A DNA stretch of 41,764 nt, from the NCBI GenBank assembly GCA_949383255.1, contig CASJPF010000032.1:1-41764 (forward strand). Reading direction: 5' to 3'. How positions within the stretch are numbered: position 1 is the stretch's first letter; the number at the start of each line of letters is the position of its first letter. Source of the DNA: Lachnospiraceae bacterium (GTDB lineage: Bacteria > Bacillota > Clostridia > Lachnospirales > Lachnospiraceae). Under the pieces are notes generated by a model. That model did not search any database, was not told the origin of the DNA, and saw nothing but the letters and a program-made list of their open reading frames with translations. The translations under genes and the position numbers were made by a program. Shown piece by piece: positions 30,861 through 39,046 of this stretch.

Positions 30861-33626
30861 ATGGAAAAGAATCAGAGTCAGATTACAAAATTGTGTAGAA
30901 AGGTTGCTGCGCAGGGTGCGGTGCTTTTAAAGAATGAGAATATGGTGTTGCCGCTTTTGACAGATGACCATGTGGCAGTGTTTGGCAGATGCCAGAAGGA
31001 GTATTACAGAAGTGGTACAGGTTCAGGTGGTGCAGTAAATGTTCTTTACACAACAAATTTGTTGGACGGGCTTAGGGATAATCAAATTTGTCTCAATGAA
31101 GAGCTGGTTGACTGCTATGAGAAATGGATTTCGGATCACCCTTATGACAACGGTGGGGGTGGCTGGACAAGTGAACCTTGGTGCCAGCAGGAGATGCCAG
31201 TGTCAAAGGAACTTGCCGCGAAGGTTGCAGCTGTATCGAATAAGGCAATTGTAATAATTGGGAGAACAGCGGGTGAAGATAAGGATAATGCTGCCACAGA
31301 GGGAAGCTATTATCTGTCAAGGGCAGAGCAGGAAATGCTTGACAATGTATGTGAATCTTTTAAGCATGTAATTGTAGTGCTGAATGTTGCGAATATTATA
31401 GATATGAGTTTTGTTCAAAAAAACGCGCATATTAGTGCAGTAGTGTATGCATGGCAAGGCGGTATGGAGGGCGGAAATGGCATAGCGGATGTTCTTGCTG
31501 GAAAGGAAGTTTTTCAGGGAAAACTTACAGATACAATTGCGAAAAACATTACAGATTATCCGTCTGACAAAAATTATGGTGGAATGGAGAAAAACGTATA
31601 TCAGGAGGACATTTATGTCGGTTACAGATATTTTGAGACGTTTGCGAAAGATGCCGTGCTCTATCCATTTGGATATGGGCTTTCCTACACACAATTTTCG
31701 ATAATGGACAGTGCAGTTAAGGTGGAGGGAAGTGGTGTTAAGATTACATTTTTGTTTACTTGCAAGGTGAAAAACATTGGAACTACTTATAGTGGACGTG
31801 AGATAGTACAGCTGTATGTAGAAAAGCCTGTAAGTGGTATGGGAAGACCTGCGCGGGAGCTGATTGGATTTGCTAAGACGCGGAATCTGGAGTGTCAAGA
31901 GGAAGAGAAATTGCAGATAGAAGTTCCAGTATACAGGATTGCTTCTTTTGATGACAGTGGTGTCAGTGGATATAGACATGCCTATGTGCTTGAGGCAGGT
32001 ACATACCATTTTTATGTGGGTACCAATGTGCGTGATACAGAGGAAGTACTCATTGATAATAAAATGCATTGGCAGCTTGCGAACACCCTTTTAATAGAAC
32101 AGTGTGAGGAGGCATTGGCTCCTGTGGAAGAATTTGAGCGTATACGTGCGGTTGCAGGAACAGACAATACGCTGACATTGGAGTATGAGCCAGTTCCAGT
32201 GCGAACAATTCATCTAAAAGAACGAATTGTGTCCAGATTGCCTCAAACAATTTCATATACAGGAGATAAAGGATTTTTGTTAAAAGACGTAGCGGAAGGA
32301 AACTGCACAATGGAAGCGTTTATCGCTCAGCTTTCTACAAGAGACTTAGCAGCGATTGTGAGAGGGGAAGGAATGTGTAGTCCGAAAGTGACACCGGGAA
32401 CGGCGGCTGCGTTTGGTGGGGTGTCTGACACACTGTTTCGGTTTGGTATTCCGGTAGGGTGTTGTGCGGATGGACCATCTGGAATCCGAATGGACAATGG
32501 TGCGCACGCTACACAAGTTCCGATTGGTACATTGATAGCATGTACTTGGGACGAAGTGCTCACACAAGAGCTGTTTGGCTGCGTCGGTGAGGAGCTTGTG
32601 CAAAATCAGATTGATGCACTTTTAGGACCGGGTATCAATATCCATAGACACCCGCTTAACGGCAGAAATTTTGAGTATTTTTCAGAAGATTCACTTTTGA
32701 CAGGAAAAATGGCTGCTGCTGTGGTTCGTGGAATTGGGAAAAAGGGCGTACATGCCACAATCAAACATTTTGCTTGTAATTCGCAGGAGACAAAAAGACA
32801 TGTTGTCAACGCAGTAATTTCTCAGAGGGCGCTGCGGGAAATTTATCTGAAGGCGTTTGAGATTGCTGTGAAAGAGGGAAATGCGCAGTCGATAATGACT
32901 TCATACAATCCTGTTAATGGTTATTGGACAGCATCGGCATATGATTTAAATACAACGATCTTGAGAAAAGAGTGGGGCTACAATGGAATTGTGATGACAG
33001 ATTGGTGGGCAAGTATTAATGATGTTACGGAGGGAGGAGAAGGCTCTATTCGACGCACTGCGGACATGGTACGAGCGCAGAACGACATCTATATGGTTGT
33101 GAATAACAACGGTGCGGAAATCAACTCGTTTGGTGATGATTCTATTGAGGCGCTTGGTACAGGAAGGCTTACGATTGGAGAGTTACAGAGAAGTGCAATA
33201 AATATTTGTCGTTTTTTGATGAGAACTCCCGCGTTTGGACGAGAAGGAAACGGCATTGTAAAAATACCATTCATTAAAGCACTTAGCACAGATATGCAAG
33301 GTGAAAACGCCTTGGACGATAATGGTAGAATTGTGTGGAATACGACTGTGGAAGCTGAGAGACATTTTGCAGTTGAGATGGCAGGATACTATGATGTGAT
33401 TGTGCGGATCATGTCAAAGGAGACAAATCAGGCACAATGTGTTTGCAAAGCGATTCTTAATGCGCAAGAGTTAGCTACTTTTCAGACGAATGGTACAAAT
33501 GGGAGATGGATACAGCAGAAACTTTTATGTGTAAAATTAGAGGCAGGGTACTATCAAATGAAGATGCTGTTTCTCAAGCCTGGCATGCAGATTGACTATA
33601 TGGAGTTTCGAGCATGTATTGAGTAA
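30861..33626 (+). CDS. Domain-permuted GH3 beta-glucosidase
   Basis: ATG 30861 is used because GAGGA at 30848-30852 is 8 nt upstream; GTG 30846 is an alternative. The 921-aa enzyme has the GH3 domains in swapped order: the alpha/beta sandwich first (A-A-Q-G-A-V-L-L-K-N-E-N, residues about 12-265), then the fibronectin-III-like part (P-F-G-Y-G-L-S-Y, about 268-370), then the TIM-barrel domain (A-D-G-P-S-G-I-R, K-H-F-A-C-N-S-Q-E-T) with nucleophile D714 in G-I-V-M-T-D-W-W-A, and a C-terminal beta-rich, CBM-like end (about 810-921). This order is known from Ruminococcus albus and Butyrivibrio beta-glucosidases. No signal peptide: cytoplasmic, releasing glucose (or xylose) from imported oligosaccharides. 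LacI operators precede it. Confidence 0.93.
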   Translation: MEKNQSQITKLCRKVAAQGAVLLKNENMVLPLLTDDHVAVFGRCQKEYYRSGTGSGGAVNVLYTTNLLDGLRDNQICLNEELVDCYEKWISDHPYDNGGGGWTSEPWCQQEMPVSKELAAKVAAVSNKAIVIIGRTAGEDKDNAATEGSYYLSRAEQEMLDNVCESFKHVIVVLNVANIIDMSFVQKNAHISAVVYAWQGGMEGGNGIADVLAGKEVFQGKLTDTIAKNITDYPSDKNYGGMEKNVYQEDIYVGYRYFETFAKDAVLYPFGYGLSYTQFSIMDSAVKVEGSGVKITFLFTCKVKNIGTTYSGREIVQLYVEKPVSGMGRPARELIGFAKTRNLECQEEEKLQIEVPVYRIASFDDSGVSGYRHAYVLEAGTYHFYVGTNVRDTEEVLIDNKMHWQLANTLLIEQCEEALAPVEEFERIRAVAGTDNTLTLEYEPVPVRTIHLKERIVSRLPQTISYTGDKGFLLKDVAEGNCTMEAFIAQLSTRDLAAIVRGEGMCSPKVTPGTAAAFGGVSDTLFRFGIPVGCCADGPSGIRMDNGAHATQVPIGTLIACTWDEVLTQELFGCVGEELVQNQIDALLGPGINIHRHPLNGRNFEYFSEDSLLTGKMAAAVVRGIGKKGVHATIKHFACNSQETKRHVVNAVISQRALREIYLKAFEIAVKEGNAQSIMTSYNPVNGYWTASAYDLNTTILRKEWGYNGIVMTDWWASINDVTEGGEGSIRRTADMVRAQNDIYMVVNNNGAEINSFGDDSIEALGTGRLTIGELQRSAINICRFLMRTPAFGREGNGIVKIPFIKALSTDMQGENALDDNGRIVWNTTVEAERHFAVEMAGYYDVIVRIMSKETNQAQCVCKAILNAQELATFQTNGTNGRWIQQKLLCVKLEAGYYQMKMLFLKPGMQIDYMEFRACIE

Positions 33627-33810
33627 GATAGGAAGGAAACAGAGTAAGAATGTTTTATCTCAGTCGGAGAAGACTCTTACTTCTATAAGTGACAAGTAAA
33701 ATATAATTTTGTCTCAGTGGGAGTACAATCTCTAACTGAGATAAGCCTCCGGCAAAATTGCAGGTGTGTGAATCCGTAATCTGTCAGCAGAGCTGACCCG
33801 CACGCCGCAG
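33627..33810. other. Intergenic region with GC-rich hairpins after the GH3 gene
   Basis: No gene. CTCAGT...ACTGAG with an inner GGAG...CTC (about 33713-33741) and GTCAGC-AGA-GCTGAC (33783-33797) can form hairpins, inside a GC-richer stretch than the rest. It may be the decayed leader of a regulatory RNA or a dispersed intergenic repeat. Confidence 0.4.
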
Positions 33811-33843
33811 CAAGAATGCCGATGGCATTCTTGAATATTTTTT
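33811..33843 (+). terminator. Rho-independent terminator of the GH3 transcript
   Basis: CAAGAATGCC-GAT-GGCATTCTTG (33811-33833) is a perfect 10-bp stem, followed by AATATTTTTT. Confidence 0.8.
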
Positions 33844-33862
33844 GACATAAGGAGATATAGGT

Positions 33863-33897
33863 GAGTAGGGAAAATTTTTCCCTACTCTATTTTTTTC
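33863..33897. terminator. Second Rho-independent terminator
   Basis: GAGTAGGGAAAA (33863-33874) pairs with TTTTCCCTACTC (33876-33887), followed by a run of T. Together with the first it isolates GH3 transcription from the GH95 operon. Confidence 0.85.
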
Positions 33898-33908
33898 TAA
33901 AGCTGCTA

Positions 33909-33936
33909 TTGTAAATATATATAATATGCTATAAAA
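33909..33936 (+). promoter_or_regulatory. Possible promoter of the GH95 operon
   Basis: TTGTAA (33909-33914), 15 bp, and an extended -10 TGCTATAAA (-10 at 33930-33935) lie between the second terminator and the next hairpin. If used, the hairpin at 33964-33996 lies in the 5' leader of the operon. Spacing is short, so this is tentative. Confidence 0.35.
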
Positions 33937-33963
33937 TGATTTGTAGGGAATTTTCAATTTTAA

Positions 33964-33996
33964 CAAGAAAACCCTTGAAAATCAAGGGTTTTCTTG
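33964..33996. terminator. 15-bp perfect hairpin in front of the GH95 gene
   Basis: CAAGAAAACCCTTGA-AAA-TCAAGGGTTTTCTTG is a perfect 15-bp stem with A-rich and T-rich arm ends. There is only a short T run after it. It may terminate read-through from upstream or act as a leader element for the GH95 operon, whose start codon is 63 bp away. Confidence 0.55.
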
Positions 33997-34058
33997 ATTT
34001 GAGTATCCGCTAAAGCGGGCGAGTGAGAGTTAGCGTGGAAAGTACAAAAGGAGAAAAA

Positions 34059-36410
34059 ATGAATAGGAAGAAAAGCCATGACGGAAATAAGTGTACAATG
34101 TTATGGTATGACAGACCTGCAATAGACTGGAATGAGGCACTTCCACTTGGAAATGGTAGGATTGGTGGTATGGTGTTCGGCGGTATTGGCTGTGAGCACA
34201 TACAAGTCAACGAGGAGACTGTGTGGTATGGTGGTCCTATGGACAGGAATAATCCGAGTGCAAGGGAGAAACTTCCTGTAATACGAGAGTTAATTAAAGC
34301 GGGCAAAATTCATGAGGCGGAACGCTTATGTAAGCAGGCGCTGAGTGGCACACCGTTTGGAATGCGCATCTATCAGACTCTTGGAGATATTACGATTCAC
34401 TATGAAAGCCCATGTGGTTTGCCAAACGACCGACAGAACAAGACAAAAGTTTACATTGATTCGGTAAAGGATGCCACAGTCAAGGATGTATGTGCATACA
34501 GAAGAGATCTGGATATAGAAAGAGCCATTTCTCACACGCATTTTCTTTTTGATGATACTGTGTATGACCGAGAGATTTTTATATCAGCACCAGATGATGT
34601 GTGTGTAATGCATTTGACTGTCAGCGGGAAAAATAAAATGAATTTAGATATTATGCAGTCGAGGCATCATATCTATGAATATTCTAAAGCAGCATCGAAG
34701 GATAGTATTATACTTGGTGGAAATCTGGGACGTGATGGGCTGGATTATGCCATGATGTGCAAGGCAGTAAGTCCTGATGGAAAGATTGAAGTGATTGGCG
34801 AGAACATTGTTATTTATGATGCCACAGAGGTATTTTTATATTGGAGTGCAGTGACTACTTACCGTGTACAGGAAAAAGAAATTGCATTGCAAAATGTACT
34901 CTCTGAAAAGTTGGAAAAGGCAGCATCTAAGCGCTATGAGGTACTTTTGGAGAGACATATTACAGAGTATAGGTCTTATTTTGACAGAATGTCATTGACC
35001 TTGGATTCGGAAGAGCAGATACTACAGAAACCTACCGATAAATGTCTGGAAGAAATAGCAGCAGGAAAAATAAATATAAGTTTAGAACAGCTTTATTTTA
35101 ATTTTGGTAGATATTTACTTATCAGTTGCAGTCGTCCGGGTACATTGCCTGCCACGTTGCAAGGGTTGTGGAACAAGGATATGGAGGCACCGTGGGATGC
35201 CAAGTATACAATCAACATTAACACGGAGATGAATTATTGGCTGGCGGAAACCTGCGATTTAGGGGAGTGTCATCTGCCGTTGTTTGATTTGCTGCAAAAG
35301 ATGCTCCCCAATGGCAAGAGAACTGCGAAGGTTATGTATGGCTGCCGCGGGTTTGTGGCGCATCACAACACAGATATCTGGGGAGACACTGCGCCACAGG
35401 ATTTGTGGATTCCCGGAAGCTTTTGGGTGATGGGAGGTGCATGGTTATGCACACATATTTGGACACATTATATATATACAGGTGACATAGAATTTCTGCG
35501 AAAAATGTTTTCAGTAATGCGGGAAGCAGCACAGTTTTTCCTCGATTTTTGTATTGAATATGAGATTGATGGTGTGTCATACTTGTGCACATGCCCCAGT
35601 GTGTCGCCAGAAAATACATTTATATTGCCCAATGGAGAGCAGGGGGCAAATTCCGTTGGTGTAACAATGGATAATCAGATCTTACGAGATTTATTTTCAC
35701 AGTGTAATCAGGCAGCACAAGCTTTAGGGGTGTCTGACGAACTTGACGGACAGATTGCCGACGCCTGCAAACAACTGATTCCCACACGCATAGGCAGTGA
35801 TGGCAGAATCCTTGAGTGGTGCGAAGCGTATGAGGAGAAGGAACCCGGACACAGACATATTTCGCACCTGTATGGATTGCACCCGTCAGACCAGATTACA
35901 AAAGATGGAACGCCAGAACTTGCGGCAGCAGCAGAGCGTACATTACAAAAGCGTTTGGAGAGTGGAGGAGGACATACAGGCTGGAGCCGCGCATGGATCA
36001 TGAATCATTATGCGAAGCTTTGGGATGGGGAGAAGGCACACGAGAATTTACAGCAGCTTTTGACAAAATCTACATTGCCTAATCTGTTTGACAATCATCC
36101 GCCGTTTCAGATTGATGGAAATTTTGGGGCGACAGCGGCGATGGTGGAAATGTTGGTGCAGAGCAATGCGGATAGAGTTGTGTTGCTTCCAGCACTTCCA
36201 TCTGCTTGGAAAAGTGGGAAATTAACAGGTGTTCGGATCTACAAAAATGCGCGTATGAATATTGCCTGGAAAGATGCAAAATTGGAGAACGCGCAAGTCT
36301 GTAGCGGATGTGATACACGGCGCAAGTTTGTCTACCAAAATATTTGTGTGGAGTTACAATTGAAAAAAGATTGCTGGATGGAGATTGTATTGGAGGAGAA
36401 AAACTTATGA
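34059..36410 (+). CDS. GH95 alpha-L-fucosidase or alpha-L-galactosidase
   Basis: ATG 34059 follows AAGGAG (34048-34053). The 783-aa cytoplasmic enzyme shows GH95 marks throughout: L-P-L-G-N-G-R-I-G-G-M-V-F-G-G and I-Q-V-N-E-E-T-V-W-Y-G-G-P near the N-terminus, N386-I-N388-T-E-M-N-Y-W, C-P-S-V-S-P-E518-N with the catalytic acid, and F-Q-I-D686-G-N-F-G. It inverts at alpha-1,2-linked L-sugar ends. The position two before N386 is Thr (T384), where the Bifidobacterium fucosidase AfcA has His; a Thr there has been linked to L-galactosidase activity. It heads an operon with yitT- and M3-type genes and overlaps the next gene by 4 bp. Confidence 0.92.
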   Translation: MNRKKSHDGNKCTMLWYDRPAIDWNEALPLGNGRIGGMVFGGIGCEHIQVNEETVWYGGPMDRNNPSAREKLPVIRELIKAGKIHEAERLCKQALSGTPFGMRIYQTLGDITIHYESPCGLPNDRQNKTKVYIDSVKDATVKDVCAYRRDLDIERAISHTHFLFDDTVYDREIFISAPDDVCVMHLTVSGKNKMNLDIMQSRHHIYEYSKAASKDSIILGGNLGRDGLDYAMMCKAVSPDGKIEVIGENIVIYDATEVFLYWSAVTTYRVQEKEIALQNVLSEKLEKAASKRYEVLLERHITEYRSYFDRMSLTLDSEEQILQKPTDKCLEEIAAGKINISLEQLYFNFGRYLLISCSRPGTLPATLQGLWNKDMEAPWDAKYTININTEMNYWLAETCDLGECHLPLFDLLQKMLPNGKRTAKVMYGCRGFVAHHNTDIWGDTAPQDLWIPGSFWVMGGAWLCTHIWTHYIYTGDIEFLRKMFSVMREAAQFFLDFCIEYEIDGVSYLCTCPSVSPENTFILPNGEQGANSVGVTMDNQILRDLFSQCNQAAQALGVSDELDGQIADACKQLIPTRIGSDGRILEWCEAYEEKEPGHRHISHLYGLHPSDQITKDGTPELAAAAERTLQKRLESGGGHTGWSRAWIMNHYAKLWDGEKAHENLQQLLTKSTLPNLFDNHPPFQIDGNFGATAAMVEMLVQSNADRVVLLPALPSAWKSGKLTGVRIYKNARMNIAWKDAKLENAQVCSGCDTRRKFVYQNICVELQLKKDCWMEIVLEEKNL

Positions 36411-37267
36411 AATTTAATTTTAAAGAGGATGCAAAGCGGATTGTTGTCATCTGTATTGCGTCGGTAATCATAGCATTGAATATTAAGACTTTTGTGCGGA
36501 CAGGCGGTTTATATCCCGGCGGGGTAACAGGATTGACATTGCTGATTCAGCGCATTGTTGAACTCTCCTTTGGATTTGAACTTCCATATACTATAATTAA
36601 TGTTTTGTTGAATCTAGGACCAATTTATATTGGTTTTCGCTTTATTGGCAAAAAATTTACGCTGTATTCGTGCCTGTGTATTATGCTCACAAATATCTTG
36701 ACAGATATTCTGCCATCACAGGCGATTGTGTATGATACCTTATTAATCAGTGTGTTTGGCGGAATGATTAATGGTTTTGCGATTAGCCTATGCCTAATGA
36801 TGAACGCGACGACAGGGGGAACAGATTTTATTAGTATCTTTTTGTCCGAAAAAACAGGAATGGATTCGTTTAATATTATTCTTGGATTTAATGCTATTTT
36901 GTTAGTAGTTGTGGGGTTGCTGTTTGGCTGGGAAAAGGCGTTGTATTCTATTATTTTTCAGTATGCTTCTACACAGGTTTTGCGTACATTGTTTAAACAG
37001 TACCGCCAACATACCCTTTTGGTGGTGACAAATCATGCGAAACGGGTTTATGAGGTCATTGCCAAGGATAGCAATCATGGTGCTACCATTATTCAGGCGG
37101 AAGGGTCGTATGAGCACCAGGAGCGCAAGATTGTCTATTCTGTCGTGTCGCGGGCAGAGTGTAAGGAGATTATTAAAGGAATCAAGAAGGTTGATCCAAA
37201 GGCATTTGTCAATGTAATTAATACACAACAAATTTCAGGACGTTTTTATCAGAGACCATATGAATAA
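36407..37267 (+). CDS. YitT family membrane protein
   Basis: ATG 36407 (ATGA overlap) with GGAGGA at 36392-36397 is chosen; an in-frame ATG at 36344 lies inside the GH95 gene. The 286-aa protein has five hydrophobic segments (from I-V-V-I-C-I-A-S-V-I-I-A-L-N to the region before Y-R-Q-H-T-L-L-V) with the family pattern G-G-L-Y-P-G-G-V-T-G-L-T-L-L and A-T-T-G-G-T-D-F-I. The C-terminal about 80 residues are the DUF2179 domain (G-A-T-I-I-Q-A-E-G-S-Y). The family is widespread in Firmicutes and of uncertain transport function. Confidence 0.92.
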   Translation: MKFNFKEDAKRIVVICIASVIIALNIKTFVRTGGLYPGGVTGLTLLIQRIVELSFGFELPYTIINVLLNLGPIYIGFRFIGKKFTLYSCLCIMLTNILTDILPSQAIVYDTLLISVFGGMINGFAISLCLMMNATTGGTDFISIFLSEKTGMDSFNIILGFNAILLVVVGLLFGWEKALYSIIFQYASTQVLRTLFKQYRQHTLLVVTNHAKRVYEVIAKDSNHGATIIQAEGSYEHQERKIVYSVVSRAECKEIIKGIKKVDPKAFVNVINTQQISGRFYQRPYE

Positions 37268-37285
37268 CAAAGAAGGAGAGTAATC

Positions 37286-38989
37286 ATGGAACAATTTAAA
37301 TTTTCAACATTGGAGTACAACAGACCAGATTGTGAGAAAATGGCAGCGGTTGCAACGGAGACAAAAGAGCGTATTGAGCAGGCGGCTTGTTATGTGGAAG
37401 TCAAGGAGGCAATGCTTGCATATGATGAGCAGGGAAAGAATTTTTCGACAGATGCTTCAATCCTTCATATTCGGCATACATTAGATACTACGGATGCATT
37501 TTATGAGAAAGAAAATGAGTATATTGAGAGCACATTCCCTACTATTATGCCACAGCTTTTGGCAGTGGATGAGGCAATGATGAACAGTCCGTTCCGCGCG
37601 GAGCTTGAAAAAGAATATGGAAAACAGTTTTTTGCAAAAAAAGAGCTTGAGAAAAAGACTTTTTGTGAAGCGAATATTCCGCTAATGCAGCAGGAAGCAA
37701 AATTGTGTAGTGAATATGAAAAAATGATGGCGACAGCAGAGATTCCCTTTGATGGAAAGACCTTGAATCTGTATGGTGTACAAAAGTATTTTGAGCATGA
37801 GGACAGAGAAGTGCGCAAGGCGGCAGTTCGCGCATACGCGGCATTTTATCGCAAAAATGAGCCGCGTTTAGAAGAAATCTGGGATGCGTTGATTAAGGTA
37901 CGAAATGAAATAGGACGTAATCTTGGCTATGAGAATTATATTCCTGTAGGATATATGAAACAGGGGCGTACAGATTATGGGCAGAAAGAAGTGGAGTCGT
38001 TTCGTGAGCAGGTGCGCACAGTGATTGTTCCAATGTGCCAAAAATTGTATGAGGCGCAGGCAAAGCGACTTGGCGTAAATGACTTTTCATTCTATGATGA
38101 AAAGCGTATTTTCCCAGATGGCAATGCAGTTCCTGCAGGCGATGATGATTTTATGGTGAATGAAGCAGCTAAAATGTATCATCAGATGAGTCCTGAGACA
38201 GGGGAATTTATTGATTTTATGATAGAGCATGAATTGATGGATTTAAAAAATAAGCCGGGCAAGGCATCGACTGGCTATATGACAGATTTGCAGCGTTATC
38301 TGGCACCGTTTGTATTCTCTTGTTTTAACCAGACCATCGGTGATATGCAAGTGTTGACACATGAGTTGGGGCATGCCTTTGCAGGATATATGGCGATGCG
38401 TAATCAGCCGATTTCGGATTATTATTCAGAGTCAACAGATATTGCAGAGATTCATTCTATGTCGATGGAGCAGTTTTCGTACCCTTATGCAGAGCGCTTT
38501 TTTGGAGCACAGGCGGACAAATTTCGCTTTGCACATTTGCAGGAAGCTGTCACATTTGTACCATTTGGTGTGGCAGTGGATGAGTTTCAGCATATTTGCT
38601 ATGCGAATCCAGAGTTGACACCGAAGGAAAGAACGTTGGAGTGGAAAAAGCTAGAACAGAAGTATATGCCGTGGCGTGCTTATGAGCCAGATGATTTTTT
38701 TGACAGGGGTGGCTTTTGGTATCATAAGATTCATATTTATCTTTATCCAATGTACTATATCAATTATACACTTACAACAATGGGAGCGATGGAGTTTAAG
38801 AAAAAGGAAAGGGAAGACCATGCACAGGCATGGAGGGATTATCTCAATCTTTGTAAGTGTGGCGGCAGTATGAGTTATCTGGAAACACTGTCTTATGCCA
38901 ATCTTGCAAATCCATTTGATCAAGGCAGTGTCGAGCGTGCAATTTGTGTTGCGCGTGATGAATTGATGGGAAGTAAATTTATGGAGTAA
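37286..38989 (+). CDS. M3 family oligoendopeptidase (PepF-like)
   Basis: ATG 37286 follows AAGGAGAG, 18 bp after the yitT stop. The 567-aa zinc peptidase carries H359-E-L-G-H363 in V-L-T-H-E-L-G-H-A-F-A-G-Y and a later E-x-x-S-M motif (A-E-I-H-S-M-S-M-E-Q-F) giving the third zinc ligand. It fits the M3 oligoendopeptidase group of about 560-600 aa, which cuts peptides of 6-20 residues in the cytoplasm. There is no signal peptide. Its link to glycan use is unclear; it may simply share the operon. Confidence 0.95.
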   Translation: MEQFKFSTLEYNRPDCEKMAAVATETKERIEQAACYVEVKEAMLAYDEQGKNFSTDASILHIRHTLDTTDAFYEKENEYIESTFPTIMPQLLAVDEAMMNSPFRAELEKEYGKQFFAKKELEKKTFCEANIPLMQQEAKLCSEYEKMMATAEIPFDGKTLNLYGVQKYFEHEDREVRKAAVRAYAAFYRKNEPRLEEIWDALIKVRNEIGRNLGYENYIPVGYMKQGRTDYGQKEVESFREQVRTVIVPMCQKLYEAQAKRLGVNDFSFYDEKRIFPDGNAVPAGDDDFMVNEAAKMYHQMSPETGEFIDFMIEHELMDLKNKPGKASTGYMTDLQRYLAPFVFSCFNQTIGDMQVLTHELGHAFAGYMAMRNQPISDYYSESTDIAEIHSMSMEQFSYPYAERFFGAQADKFRFAHLQEAVTFVPFGVAVDEFQHICYANPELTPKERTLEWKKLEQKYMPWRAYEPDDFFDRGGFWYHKIHIYLYPMYYINYTLTTMGAMEFKKKEREDHAQAWRDYLNLCKCGGSMSYLETLSYANLANPFDQGSVERAICVARDELMGSKFME

Positions 38990-39001
38990 GTTATTTATCT
39001 C

Positions 39002-39034
39002 AGCCGGGGAAACGTTATTTCCCCGGCTTAATTT
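39002..39034. terminator. Bidirectional terminator between convergent genes
   Basis: AGCCGGGGAAA (39002-39012) pairs perfectly with TTTCCCCGGCT (39018-39028) and is followed by TAATTTT on the + strand. The next gene is convergent, so one stem serves both. Confidence 0.85.
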
Positions 39035-39046
39035 TAATTGAAAATC

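Noticed and set aside
31317..32069. 250-codon minus-strand open frame
   Set aside because: It lies fully inside the GH3 gene, antisense, and has no ribosome site or recognisable domain.
33745..33810. Cobalamin or c-di-GMP riboswitch
   Set aside because: Short pieces such as GCCTCCGGC and GACCCGC resemble bits of those motifs, but the conserved boxes and their order are missing and the gene downstream does not fit.
36344..36406. Longer YitT N-terminus
   Set aside because: The extra 21 codons lie within the GH95 reading frame and have no ribosome site; ATG 36407 has GGAGGA at the right distance.
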